Origin: Mediterraneibacter agrestimuris
GTDB lineage: Bacteria > Bacillota > Clostridia > Lachnospirales > Lachnospiraceae
DNA length: 63,018 nucleotides
NCBI RefSeq assembly: GCF_943193195.1
Contig: NZ_CALPDG010000020.1
Span: forward strand, 1 to 63,018
Direction: 5' to 3'
Position numbers and translations under genes: made by a program
In this document: piece by piece, positions 35,336 through 44,090 of the stretch
Layout: each line of letters opens with the position of its first letter
How positions within the stretch are numbered: position 1 is the stretch's first letter
The notes under the pieces: generated by a model
Told to the model about the DNA's origin: nothing
The model's input: only the letters and a program-made list of their open reading frames with translations
Database searches by the model: none

Positions 35336-35379
35336 TTGTTATTTGGATATTCGGTTGCTATAATCTTAACACGTGTTAA
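35336..35379 (+). promoter_or_regulatory. Promoter of degV with adjacent palindrome
   Basis: TTGTTA (35336-35341), 17 bp, TATAAT (35359-35364). The perfect 14-bp palindrome TTAACACGTGTTAA (35366-35379) begins two bases after the -10, where a bound repressor would block transcription. Confidence 0.65.
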
Positions 35380-35425
35380 AGTAACATGCAATATGCTAGA
35401 GAAAGGGTAAGTTGGTGGATAAGTT

Positions 35426-36298
35426 ATGCAGAAAACAGCGATTATGACAGACAGTAATTGCGGGATGCTTCCGGAAACAGGAAAAGCAATGGGGATCGCC
35501 GTTGTTCCTATGCCGGTGATCATAGACGGAAATACATATTTTGAAGGGGTGGATATCACACCGGAGGAATTTTACCGTATGCAAGAAGAAGGAGCAGAGA
35601 TTACCTCTTCGCTTCCGTCACCAGGGAGTGTTATGGACTTGTGGGCTGAACTTTTGAAGACCCATGACGAGGTTGTGTATATTCCGATGTCCAGCGGACT
35701 GAGCAACACTTGTGCAAGCGCGGTCATGCTTGCGGAGGATTATGACGGCCGTGTGTATGTAGTAGATAATCACCGGATTTCCGTGACACAGATGCAGGCT
35801 GTGCTGGATGCTGTGCAGATGGCAGAGTCAGGCATGAACGGGGCGGAAATTAAAGAGAGGCTGGAAGCAGAAGCATTGGATGCGAGTATTTATATAACAG
35901 TAGATACACTGGAGTATTTGAAAAAGGGGGGGCGTGTGACACCCGCTGGAGCAGCGATTGGAAGTATGCTGAATATCAAACCTGTTTTGACAATCGCCGG
36001 TGATAAGCTGGATGCTTTTGCTAAGGTGCGCGGCATGAAGGCGGCTTTCCGTACAATGTGTAAAGCCCTGCAAAAAGACTTGCAGGGACGTTTGAAAGAA
36101 CTTTATGAAAATGGTGAGATAACTATCGGAATTGCTAATACAGTGATGCCCGAAGAAGAACTTAAACAATGGAAAGCAGAGCTTCAGAAAGCATTTCCAG
36201 AGGAAGAAATCTTACCTGGAGTGCTGAACTTAAGCATCGGGTGTCATGTGGGACCAGGAGCTATCGGTATCGGAGCGATGCGGAAATATAGGAAATAG
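35426..36298 (+). CDS. DegV family fatty-acid-binding protein
   Basis: A 290-residue DegV protein. The N-terminal TAIMTDSNCGMLPE, MPVIIDGNTYFEGVDITPEEFY, SSLPSPG, VYIPMSSGLSNTC and YITVDTLEYLKKGGRV are the standard fatty-acid pocket segments, and SIGCHVGPGAIGIG closes the fold. Members bind a long-chain fatty acid and deliver it to fatty acid kinase FakA; no fakA is in this window. The RBS is weak. It is divergent from the TetR gene and has a palindrome at its promoter. Confidence 0.92.
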   Translation: MQKTAIMTDSNCGMLPETGKAMGIAVVPMPVIIDGNTYFEGVDITPEEFYRMQEEGAEITSSLPSPGSVMDLWAELLKTHDEVVYIPMSSGLSNTCASAVMLAEDYDGRVYVVDNHRISVTQMQAVLDAVQMAESGMNGAEIKERLEAEALDASIYITVDTLEYLKKGGRVTPAGAAIGSMLNIKPVLTIAGDKLDAFAKVRGMKAAFRTMCKALQKDLQGRLKELYENGEITIGIANTVMPEEELKQWKAELQKAFPEEEILPGVLNLSIGCHVGPGAIGIGAMRKYRK

Positions 36299-36320
36299 TA
36301 AGAGGGTTTACGGAAATAAA

Positions 36321-36357
36321 AAACAGGTTGTGATGCATGAAGTATCACAACCTGTTT
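36321..36357. terminator. Bidirectional terminator between degV and the SRP RNA
   Basis: AACAGGTTGTGAT and ATCACAACCTGTT pair across a short loop. On the minus strand the stem is followed by TTTTTT, serving the SRP RNA; on the plus strand by TTTGTGCTTTTTC, serving degV. Confidence 0.85.
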
Positions 36358-36370
36358 GTGCTTTTTCTTT

Positions 36371-36636
36371 ACGTGCATTGCGCTTCGAATGAAGCTTCCC
36401 AAACGTTACCTTGACAGTTGACTCAATCCAGGCGCCCTCACAACACCCGGAAGGTTCCGCTTAGTGCTGCTTCGTTCCCGACCTGACACGGTTCACGGAT
36501 TTCCGTTGCGTGAGACCCGGATTTTCAACGCCACTTTTCAAGGGCAGCTTTGCAAAGCAGCACCCTCTGCGCAATATCACCCCTGCTATAGCGGATTGCA
36601 GGTACAAGACACCGCTAGCGCCCCGGCTGCACGAGA
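36371..36636 (-). ncRNA. ffs: Signal recognition particle RNA, large Gram-positive type
   Basis: About 266 nt on the minus strand. It opens CTCGTGCAGCCGGGGCGC, followed by the Alu-domain segment GTACCTGCAATCCGCTATAG; the conserved domain IV loop reads GTGTCAGGTCGGGAACGAAG then CAGCACTAAGCGGAAC, which binds Ffh; the end TGCACG can pair with the 5' end. This is the long scRNA form of Bacillus and Clostridia, containing an Alu domain. Termini are approximate. The terminator next to it follows on the minus strand. Confidence 0.93.
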
Positions 36637-36740
36637 ATTAATTGTACATGGTTTTGGGGGAAATGTCAATGCTTTACGAGGATTTACAGCGGTTTTTTAG
36701 TATGATAAAATATGATATAGGCAGAGTCTATTTTCCCAGC

Positions 36741-36965
36741 ACGCATTTTTACGGAGTTTGCAGTAAGTGCAAACGTAACAGTTCAGCCTTCGGCTTCCTG
36801 TTACAGGCATCAAGCCATGCAAAACCACTTCGTGGTGGCTTGATGCATTTCTACCTATACGTTATTTCACGGACTTTGCAGCCAGTGCAAAGTCCTGGGC
36901 TGAACTGTAACGTGTAAACTCCTATGCTGAACTGTAACGTGTAAACTCCTATGCTGAACTGTTGC
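36741..36965. repeat. Stem-loop repeat, copy 7: complete unit plus tandem end modules
   Basis: A GGAGTTTGCAGTAAGTGCAAA module (36741-36774) is followed by a complete 137-bp unit (36775-36911) nearly identical to copy 5. Two further short copies of CGTGTAAACTCCTATGCTGAACTGT (in direct tandem) run to 36965. It fills most of the space between the SRP RNA and the radical SAM gene. Confidence 0.92.
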
Positions 36966-37120
36966 TTGGCTGATTCGGCGAGTTAAGCGACTGAGGAAAG
37001 CGAGTTTTACAAGGTATTCTGCCGGATGGAGAAGGCAGAAGAGAGCGAAGTGACCGAGAAAAACGAAGTTTTACGAGGTACTCTGCCGGACGAAGAAGGC
37101 AGAAAGAAAGGATTAAACTT

Positions 37121-39037
37121 ATGAAAATACTACTTACAGCGGTTAATGCAAAATATATCCATTCCAATCTGGCAGTATATAATTTAAAAGCCTATGCAGA
37201 GAAGCATTTTTCGGAAAAAGGTGTTGAGCGGGGGCAGGAACAAAATGGGATGTCTGGAGTTTGTAATATAGATATAGAAATTGCAGAATGTACGATCAAT
37301 CAGCCGTTGGAGCAGATATTAATGGATTTATATAGAAAGAAACCGGATGTGTTGTGCTTTTCCTGCTATCTGTGGAATATTACTTATGTGGATCAGCTCG
37401 TCAGGGAAATTCATAAAGTGCTGCCTGAGATGGAAATCTGGCTTGGAGGACCGGAAGTTTCGTGGAATGCAGAGGATGTACTTTTGAGATTACCGCAGGT
37501 CAGGGGTGTTATACGGGGCGAGGGGGAAGAAACATTTTTGGAACTGGTGCGGTTTTATGCAGGGAGGAAGGATGGAGGGGCATCCGCTTGCTGTGAAGAT
37601 AATGAGGAAAACGTCAGTAGATGTTTGAATAAAATTCATGGAATTACATTTCACAGCAGGAGATTGGAGACAAAAATAGAAGAATCCCGGGAAAAAGGAA
37701 TAAAAAACATTGAAATTGTTACTTGCTCTGACCGCCCGGTAATGAAAGACTTGAATGCTCTTCCTTTTGTTTATCATCATATTGAAGATTTTGAGCATAA
37801 GATTATTTATTACGAGTCCAGCAGGGGATGTCCGTTTTTGTGCAGCTATTGTCTGTCATCCATTGACAAATGCCTGCGGTTCCGGGATTTGGAGCTGGTG
37901 AAAAAGGAATTGCAGTTTTTTATTGACCACAAAGTACCGCAGGTGAAATTTGTGGACAGGACATTTAATTGCAGGCATGACCATGCACTGGCAATTTGGC
38001 GGTATCTGGCAGAGCATGATCAAGGGATGACCAACTTTCATTTTGAGGTGGCGGCAGATTTGCTGAATGAGGAAGAATTGGAACTCATTGCGTCCATGCG
38101 TCCGGGGCTGATACAGTTGGAAATTGGTATTCAGTCTACTAATGAACAGACTATTCGGGAAATTCATCGGACGATGAATTTTGAAAAGGCGGCGGAAATT
38201 GTCAGGAGGGTGCGGCAATGGGGAAATGTTCATCAGCATTTGGATCTGATCGCGGGGCTGCCTTATGAAGATTACGAGACTTTCCGGCATTCTTTTAATG
38301 ATGTATATGCATTGAAACCAGAACAGCTTCAGCTCGGTTTTCTAAAAGTATTGAAAGGCTCTTATATGGAAGAGAAAAAGCTGGATTATGAACTGCTGTA
38401 CCAGGACAGACCGCCTTTTGAAGTGCTTTCTACAAAATGGCTTTCATATGAAGATGTAATATGTCTTAAAGGTATAGAGGAAATGGTGGAAATTTATTAC
38501 AACAGCGGGCAGTTTGAAGAAACACTGGAATTACTGGAGCGTGAATTTACCGATGCATTTTCCATGTTTGAAGCATTGAGAGATTATTATGAAGAAAATG
38601 GTTTGAGTCAGGTCAGCCATACTCGTATCAGTAGATATGAGATACTTTCGGCATTTATCCAGCAATATCTGAAGTCAGAGCATGGCTTTATAAATGAGTT
38701 TGCAGATGCTATAGATGTATGGCAGAAGCAGTATCGGGAAAGTCTGACTTATGATTTGTATTTGCGGGAAAATGTAAAAAACCGTCCTGCATTTGCCGGA
38801 GAAGCAACTGTAGACAAGGAAACGGCAGCAGCATTTTATGACAGAGAAGAGAAAGAGCGTTGTTATCTGAAAGGATATGAGCAGTATGATAAACGGCAAA
38901 TGCGGAAGATGACCCATTTGGAACGAATTGGAGGAGAACTGCTGTTGTTCGACTACCAGAACCGGAATCCGCTGACGAATCAGGCAAGGGTATGTTTTAT
39001 AACTGTTACTGTTCACACCCTACGGGCGCTCCAGTAA
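37121..39037 (+). CDS. B12-binding-domain radical SAM protein (DUF4080 type)
   Basis: A 638-residue protein with an N-terminal cobalamin-binding-like Rossmann domain (about 1-150; MKILLTAVNAKYIHSNLAVYNLK, VWLGGPEV-type segment EIWLGGPEVSW) and a radical SAM barrel whose 4Fe-4S ligands are C237-x3-C241-x2-C244 in SSRGCPFLCSYCLSS. The C-terminal 250 residues match the DUF4080 extension. The substrate is unknown. AGAAAGGA precedes the ATG. The last dozen residues (about ITVTVHTLRALQ) and the stop are encoded by the repeat beginning at 39003, so the natural C-terminus has been replaced. Confidence 0.9.
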   Translation: MKILLTAVNAKYIHSNLAVYNLKAYAEKHFSEKGVERGQEQNGMSGVCNIDIEIAECTINQPLEQILMDLYRKKPDVLCFSCYLWNITYVDQLVREIHKVLPEMEIWLGGPEVSWNAEDVLLRLPQVRGVIRGEGEETFLELVRFYAGRKDGGASACCEDNEENVSRCLNKIHGITFHSRRLETKIEESREKGIKNIEIVTCSDRPVMKDLNALPFVYHHIEDFEHKIIYYESSRGCPFLCSYCLSSIDKCLRFRDLELVKKELQFFIDHKVPQVKFVDRTFNCRHDHALAIWRYLAEHDQGMTNFHFEVAADLLNEEELELIASMRPGLIQLEIGIQSTNEQTIREIHRTMNFEKAAEIVRRVRQWGNVHQHLDLIAGLPYEDYETFRHSFNDVYALKPEQLQLGFLKVLKGSYMEEKKLDYELLYQDRPPFEVLSTKWLSYEDVICLKGIEEMVEIYYNSGQFEETLELLEREFTDAFSMFEALRDYYEENGLSQVSHTRISRYEILSAFIQQYLKSEHGFINEFADAIDVWQKQYRESLTYDLYLRENVKNRPAFAGEATVDKETAAAFYDREEKERCYLKGYEQYDKRQMRKMTHLERIGGELLLFDYQNRNPLTNQARVCFITVTVHTLRALQ

Positions 39038-39148
39038 CAGTATCCAGCCCATTTTAAGTCGCCTTCGGCGAGGGGCTGGATATATCGCTGTCATCACTTC
39101 AAAGGTCGGGCACCTTGCAGTGCAGTGCAAGATGTCGGTAACAGTAAC
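39003..39148. repeat. Stem-loop repeat, copy 8, fused to the radical SAM gene end
   Basis: It begins CTGTTACTGTTCACACCC, has a TATCCAGCCC / GGGGCTGGATA hairpin with GCCTTCGGCG in its tip, then a stretch ATATCGCTGTCATCACTTC, the hairpin CACCTTGCA / TGCAAGATG, and ends GTAACAGTAAC. Most of it is the inverse of 43826-43905 (copy 11). Confidence 0.88.
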
Positions 39149-39232
39149 TTATAACTTGCAAAACAAATGTAATCAGTATAGAATAAAAAGTAATATTTTT
39201 TATTTTGTATTATAATGAGAGGACATGATATT

Positions 39233-39334
39233 ATGAATCTGTATAGTAAAAAGTTTCGTAAGATTGTTTCAATTGTCGTGCTTGTTATTGTAGCGGCTAT
39301 GCTGCTGACAATGATTGTTCCGTATCTGGTATAG
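39233..39334 (+). CDS. 33-residue single-pass membrane peptide
   Basis: MNLYSKKFRKIVS, a basic N-terminus with four Lys/Arg, precedes one hydrophobic helix of about 20 residues ending in PYLV. GAGAGGA lies 9 bp before the ATG. Size and layout (short basic start, single C-terminal helix) resemble Prli42, the small membrane anchor of the stressosome in Firmicutes, but I cannot claim homology. It is between two repeats, upstream of the VanW gene. Confidence 0.65.
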   Translation: MNLYSKKFRKIVSIVVLVIVAAMLLTMIVPYLV

Positions 39335-39349
39335 ACTGCGGGCAGAAAA

Positions 39350-39381
39350 GTAACAGTTCAGCCTTCCGGCAGCACTGTTGC
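39350..39381. repeat. Stem-loop repeat, copy 9
   Basis: GTAACAGTTCAGCCTTCCGG and CAGCACTGTTGC form a single short hairpin unit after the small membrane peptide gene. Confidence 0.7.
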
Positions 39382-39460
39382 AGCAGAAAAACACAATTGA
39401 AACGAAGCGGTTTGGTTATGCTCAACGTGACAGCCGCGCAGTAAACAGGGGTTAAGAAAA

Positions 39461-40987
39461 ATGGGAAGTAAACAAAAAAAACGCAGGAGAAGACGTAAGC
39501 CTCGTTATGACAGGCGCAATCTGATCCTGCTGGGAATTGTGCTTCTGGCAGCGGTAATATTAGTGGGTGGAATAGAACTGTTTTTCCGTAAGGCTGTGAA
39601 GAGACATGATGACGGCAAGATTTTAGACGGTGTTCATATTGGTAATGTGGATGTCTCAGGTATGAAGGAAGAGGAAGCATTGAAGGCAGTAGAATCTGCA
39701 GTGAAGCAGTACAGTTCGGAAACTTTCTCCTTTGAACTGGAGACAGGCGGTACGATAGAAGCGACACTGGAAGAGATGGGTTTTCAAGCGAAGGGGATAA
39801 AATCTGCGGTAAATGCTGCGAGAGAACACGGTAGAACTGGCAGTGCGGTGGATTCTTATAAGATCATTCGTGCGTCTGAGAGGGGAAAGCTTAATTTTCA
39901 GATTGTGTTGCCAATGAAAGTGTCTGAAAAAAAGGTCAAAACTGTTTTGCAGGCAAGAAGTGAAGGAAAAGTACAGCTTCCGGTCAATGCGTCGGTGACA
40001 CAGAAGGATGGTAATATAACGGTTATTAAGGAAAAGAACGGTGAAGCTCCGGACGCGAAGGGGGCAGCAGAAAAATTGAACCGTATTCTGAATGAGGACT
40101 GGGATGGAAAGGGTGTCAGTCTGAAAGTGGCTGTAAAAGCAACCGCACCAGAAATCACAGAAAAAGATTTGGCAGAAGTAACAGATCTGCTTGGCACCCA
40201 TACAACTTTCTATGGAGCCGATGGTTCTGGCCGTTCAAAAAACGTAGAATCTGGTGCAATGCATATTAACGGTACGCTGATGGAGCCGGGAGACGAGGTT
40301 TCAGCAAATGCATTGATGGAGCCATATACATACGAGAATGGATATAAGGAGGCTGCTTCTTATGAGAGTAATACGGTTGTAAATACCATGGGCGGAGGTA
40401 TTTGTCAGGTATCTACAACCTTGTACAATGCGCTTTTGTTTGCAGAACTGGAAATTGTGGAACGATATCCGCATTCCATGCTTGTAACATATGCGGAGCC
40501 GTCCAGAGATGCAGCCATTGCAGATGATGTACTGGATCTGGTTTTTAAAAATAATCTGGAGCATCCGGTATATATTGAAGCAATTCTTTCAGAGGGCAAT
40601 GTGACCTTTAACGTATATGGAAAGGAGACCCGAAATCCCGGCCGCAGAATAGAGTTTTTCAGTGAGACAACAGAGAGTAAGGAAACAGAAGGCAAACGGT
40701 TCGTGGCAACGGAGGACTATATCGGGTATTATAACTGGCATAGTGCGTCACATCCGGAGATTTCGGCACAGCTTTGGAAGATAGTCTATGAGGATGATGT
40801 GGAAATCAGCCGGGATGTTATCAATTACAGTAATTATGTTGCGGCGCCTGAGACGTATGGTGTTGGAACGGCATCTGACGATCCTGCTGCAACAGAGAAG
40901 ATGAACAAAGCAATCCTGACACAGGACGAAAATACGATACTTAATACGATCAATGAAATTTTATATCCGGACTCAGAAAATCCGTAA
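39461..40987 (+). CDS. VanW family protein with peptidoglycan-binding-like domains
   Basis: A 508-residue membrane-anchored protein. A basic start (KKRRRRRKPRYDRRN) and one helix (LILLGIVLLAAVILVGGIELFF, in pieces) precede two PG_binding_4-like modules (about 60-250) and a VanW domain marked by NTMGGGICQVSTTLYNALLFAEL and ERYPHSMLVTYAEPSRDAAI. It is probably outside the membrane, acting on the cell wall. The VanW reaction is not known. GGTTAAGAAAA precedes the ATG, a weak RBS. Confidence 0.9.
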   Translation: MGSKQKKRRRRRKPRYDRRNLILLGIVLLAAVILVGGIELFFRKAVKRHDDGKILDGVHIGNVDVSGMKEEEALKAVESAVKQYSSETFSFELETGGTIEATLEEMGFQAKGIKSAVNAAREHGRTGSAVDSYKIIRASERGKLNFQIVLPMKVSEKKVKTVLQARSEGKVQLPVNASVTQKDGNITVIKEKNGEAPDAKGAAEKLNRILNEDWDGKGVSLKVAVKATAPEITEKDLAEVTDLLGTHTTFYGADGSGRSKNVESGAMHINGTLMEPGDEVSANALMEPYTYENGYKEAASYESNTVVNTMGGGICQVSTTLYNALLFAELEIVERYPHSMLVTYAEPSRDAAIADDVLDLVFKNNLEHPVYIEAILSEGNVTFNVYGKETRNPGRRIEFFSETTESKETEGKRFVATEDYIGYYNWHSASHPEISAQLWKIVYEDDVEISRDVINYSNYVAAPETYGVGTASDDPAATEKMNKAILTQDENTILNTINEILYPDSENP

Positions 40988-41000
40988 CTATTTCTTCATT

Positions 41001-41053
41001 ACACGTTCTTACGGATTTTGCAGCAAGTGCAAAGTCTTATGCTGAACTGTTAT
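41001..41053. repeat. Stem-loop repeat, copy 10
   Basis: ACACGTTCTTACGGATTTTGC, AGCAAGTGCAAAGTC and GCTGAACTGTTATG match the terminal module of the complete units, between the VanW and HypE-like genes. Confidence 0.75.
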
Positions 41054-41085
41054 GCAGATCCGGCTTTATAAGAAAGGAAAGAGAG

Positions 41086-42099
41086 ATGCGACCGGGAAAT
41101 GTGCCGCAGACCGTCTGGAGACGGTCTGTTTTGAAACAACTGCATACAGAAGAGGAAGAATCTTTGCTGAAAGTGTCAGAAGCAGAAATGTGTACTGCGG
41201 TGCCGTTAAAGTCGGATAAAGAAACACTTATTCTGACTGCCGATGCATTTTCCTGTGGAAATGCAATGTTTGTCGGATATTCAGCGGCGGCAAAGGCAGT
41301 CAATGACCTGATGACAAGAGGCGGAGAGGCGCAGTCACTGCGGGGGAGGATTTTTCTGCCGTCTTCTGCGAGTGAGGAAGATATGCGGAGAGCGGTGAAG
41401 GAAATCAGGGCGCTTTGCGATGCGCAGCACATTTCCATTAGGGGAATCCGTGCAGAGACAATCCCGGCTCTTTCACAGATGATGGTACAGGTGACTGCGA
41501 TGGGAACAGTGAAAAAGCGTGAACTTCTGTATTTGGAACAGATATCTGCGGGACAAGAAATTATCCTGTGCGGCTCCCTTGCACTGGAGGGGATGCAGCA
41601 GATTCTAGAAGAGTGCGGAGAAGAGCTGGGCAGCCGGTTTACTCCGGCATTTTTACGGCAGATGAAAGCTTTAAAAGGAGAACTGGTTCAGACGGAAGCA
41701 ATCCGTGCCGTGAGAGGACATGTAAGCGCCATGCAGCAGATTGGAAGCGGAGGGATTCTGGCAGCGCTGTGGGAAACTGCGGAGGCAGCACGGGTTGGCT
41801 TGCACGTAGATATGTCCAAAATGACAATCTGTCAGGAAACAATCGAATTATGTGAGTTCTACAGGCTGAATCCATATCAGATGACTTCGGCAGGAGCAGT
41901 TCTGATGTTTACGTGTAGTGGAGAAACATTATTGGAAATTTTGCGTGGGTGCGGCGCGCGAGCCGTCAGGCTTGGGAGTACCACCGCAGAGAATGCGCGG
42001 GTGATCACAAGCGGAGAAGAAACACGTTTTTTGGACAGACCGGCGTCTGATGAGCTGGCGCTGTGGCAGGAGAAAAGATTAAAGAATTTGGCAAAATAA
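41086..42099 (+). CDS. AIR synthase-related (HypE-like) protein
   Basis: A 337-residue protein of the AIR synthase/HypE/ThiL/SelD fold family. Recognisable parts are LTADAFSCGNAMFVGYSAAAKAVNDLMTRGGE (ATP-binding N-domain, in pieces) and GSGGILAALWETAEAARVGLHVD (C-domain). It lacks the Cys/Sec-Gly-rich N-terminus of selenophosphate synthetase and the C-terminal PRIC of HypE, so it is neither; a phosphotransfer role is only inferred. AAGGAAAGAGAG precedes the ATG. Followed by an Lrp regulator and an aminotransferase, possibly one unit. Confidence 0.8.
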   Translation: MRPGNVPQTVWRRSVLKQLHTEEEESLLKVSEAEMCTAVPLKSDKETLILTADAFSCGNAMFVGYSAAAKAVNDLMTRGGEAQSLRGRIFLPSSASEEDMRRAVKEIRALCDAQHISIRGIRAETIPALSQMMVQVTAMGTVKKRELLYLEQISAGQEIILCGSLALEGMQQILEECGEELGSRFTPAFLRQMKALKGELVQTEAIRAVRGHVSAMQQIGSGGILAALWETAEAARVGLHVDMSKMTICQETIELCEFYRLNPYQMTSAGAVLMFTCSGETLLEILRGCGARAVRLGSTTAENARVITSGEETRFLDRPASDELALWQEKRLKNLAK

Positions 42100-42153
42100 A
42101 TGGAACAGTTAAGCGAATTGGAAAGCAAAAGCCCATAGAAAAGGAGAGGAAGC

Positions 42154-42654
42154 ATGAATAAGAAACAGGAATTTAGAATCGAAATTCTGAAATATCTGGA
42201 GAAGCACAGCCGGGTAGATTTAGGAGAGCTAGGTGTGCTGCTCGGTGCAGAAGAGACAGATGTGGCAAATGAAATTGCAGAGATGGAGAAGGAGAAGATT
42301 ATCTGTGGCTATCATACATTGATCGACTGGGATAAGACAAGTGAAGAAAAGGTTGTAGCGCTGATTGAGGTACGTGTAACTCCACAGAGAGGGCAGGGGT
42401 TTGACCGTATTGCAGAACGTATTTACAACTATCCAGAGGTAAATGCGGTGTATCTGATTTCAGGAAGTTATGATCTGCTTGTGACATTGGATGAGAAATC
42501 CTTGAAGGAAGTATCTCGGTTCGTATCCGAGAAACTGTCTCCGATTGATTCGGTGCTGAGTACTGCAACGCATTTTATATTGAAGAAATATAAAGATCAC
42601 GGAACAATCATGGTACCGAAGAAAGAATCAGAAAGGATGCTGGTGACACCATAA
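42154..42654 (+). CDS. Lrp/AsnC family transcriptional regulator
   Basis: A 166-residue regulator with an N-terminal HTH (VDLGELGVLLGAEETDVANEIAEMEKE), then the RAM/AsnC ligand domain (EKVVALIEVRVTPQRGQGFDRIAERI, VNAVYLISGSYDLLV in pieces). It senses amino acids. Its last base is the first base of the aminotransferase start, so the two are translationally coupled and it probably controls that gene. RBS AAAGGAGAGG. Confidence 0.93.
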   Translation: MNKKQEFRIEILKYLEKHSRVDLGELGVLLGAEETDVANEIAEMEKEKIICGYHTLIDWDKTSEEKVVALIEVRVTPQRGQGFDRIAERIYNYPEVNAVYLISGSYDLLVTLDEKSLKEVSRFVSEKLSPIDSVLSTATHFILKKYKDHGTIMVPKKESERMLVTP

Positions 42655-43823
42655 TGAGAAGCCCATTATCAAAGAAAATTATTGAAGTCCAGCCCTCCGG
42701 AATCCGAAAGTTTTTTGATGTGGCTGCAGAGATGGAAGATGTGATCTCCCTTGGTGTAGGCGAGCCTGATTTTGATACACCGTGGAGGATCAGGGAAGAA
42801 GGAATTTTCTCTCTGGAAAAGGGAAGAACATTTTATACATCGAATGCGGGATTGCAGGAACTCCGCAATGAAATCTGTAATTATATGGAGCGTAAGATTC
42901 ATGTCAGATACGATCCCAAAAAGGAGACAATGGTAACAGTAGGCGGAAGTGAAGCTATTGATGTGGCGCTGCGCTGTATGCTGGATCCGGGAGATGAAGT
43001 GCTGATCCCGCAGCCGTCATACGTGTCGTATCTGCCGTGTACGATTATGGCAGACGGAGTTCCGGTGATCGTGGAACTAAAAGCAGAGAATGAATTCAAA
43101 CTGACTGTAAAAGATATGGAAGCTGTTGTAACTGACAAGACGAAGATTTTGGTGCTGCCGTTTCCAAATAACCCGACAGGTTCGATTATGACAAGAGAGG
43201 ATCTGGAGCCTGTGGCAAAATTCGTAGAAGAACATGATTTATATGTGATTTCTGATGAAATATATTCTGAGTTAAGTTATAAAGGTGAACATGTGTCTAT
43301 TGCAAGCCTGCCGGGGATGAAAGAAAGATCTATTGTGATCAACGGATTTTCCAAGGGCTTTGCGATGACTGGATGGCGTCTCGGATATTGCTGCGGACCT
43401 CATGGAGTTCTGGAACAGATGATTAAACTGCATCAGTTCGCAATTATGTGTGCGCCGACTACCAGTCAGTATGCGGCTGTGGAAGGTTTGCGCAGCTGTG
43501 AGGCAGATGTGGAGGAGATGCGGAAGGCTTACAATCAGCGCCGCCGTTTTCTGATGCATGAATTTTCCAGAATGGGACTGGAATGTTTTGAGCCGTTCGG
43601 GGCATTCTATGTATTTCCGAGCATTCAGGAATTTGGCATGACATCTGAGCAGTTTGCAGAGCGACTTTTGATGGAAGAGAAGGTTGCGGTTGTACCGGGA
43701 ACTGCATTTGGAGAATGCGGCGAAGGATTCTTGCGTATTTCCTATGCATATTCATTGGAAGATTTGAAAAAAGCGCTTGCACGGCTGGGGCATTTTGTAC
43801 AAAGACTGCGGAATGAAAGATAA
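42654..43823 (+). CDS. PLP-dependent aminotransferase class I/II
   Basis: A 389-residue fold-type I aminotransferase of the aspartate/aromatic group. SLGVGEPDFDTP, YTSNAGLQELR, PFPNNPTGSIM, VISDEIYSELSY and the PLP lysine in INGFSKGFAMTGWRLGY are the standard motifs; the substrate-binding Arg is in GFLRISYAYS. It transfers amino groups between an amino acid and a keto acid; the substrate (aspartate, aromatic or other) is not fixed. It is coupled to the Lrp regulator. Confidence 0.93.
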   Translation: MRSPLSKKIIEVQPSGIRKFFDVAAEMEDVISLGVGEPDFDTPWRIREEGIFSLEKGRTFYTSNAGLQELRNEICNYMERKIHVRYDPKKETMVTVGGSEAIDVALRCMLDPGDEVLIPQPSYVSYLPCTIMADGVPVIVELKAENEFKLTVKDMEAVVTDKTKILVLPFPNNPTGSIMTREDLEPVAKFVEEHDLYVISDEIYSELSYKGEHVSIASLPGMKERSIVINGFSKGFAMTGWRLGYCCGPHGVLEQMIKLHQFAIMCAPTTSQYAAVEGLRSCEADVEEMRKAYNQRRRFLMHEFSRMGLECFEPFGAFYVFPSIQEFGMTSEQFAERLLMEEKVAVVPGTAFGECGEGFLRISYAYSLEDLKKALARLGHFVQRLRNER

Positions 43824-43825
43824 GA

Positions 43826-44013
43826 GTTACTGTTTACACGACATCTTGCACTGCGCTGCAAGGTGTCCGACCAATGAAGTGATGACAGCGATATATCCAG
43901 CCCTTTCACCGCAGGTGAACTTAAAATAGGGCGGATTCAGTTGCCAAGTATGCGATAAAACAGTCCGGTGGACTGTTTTGAGTAACAGTGCAGCCGAAAG
44001 GCTGAACTGTTAC
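43826..44013. repeat. Stem-loop repeat, copy 11: composite of several modules
   Basis: From left: GTTACTGTTTACACGACATC (inverse of the end of copy 8), the CTTGCA / TGCAAG hairpin, the shared TGAAGTGATGACAGCGATAT stretch, a CCGCAGGTGAA hairpin with AGGGCGGATTC as in copy 1, a hairpin AAACAGTCCGGTGGACTGTTT, and finally GTAACAGTGCAGCCGAAAGG / CTGAACTGTTAC. Confidence 0.88.
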
Positions 44014-44090
44014 TAACAGATAAGATGTAATGAAAAAAGGTCTGGAAATTATTAGGAAACTGTAGTAAGATAGTAAATGAGAGAGAAGAA

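Noticed and set aside
36464-36917. Open frames of 60-90 codons between degV and the radical SAM gene
   Set aside because: They lie across the SRP RNA (minus strand) and the stem-loop repeats, have no ribosome sites and encode no recognisable protein.
41086-42099. Selenophosphate synthetase (selD), tempting because selA and selB are in the window
   Set aside because: The protein has the AIR-synthase fold pattern but lacks the catalytic Cys/Sec and the Gly-rich ATP loop of SelD.
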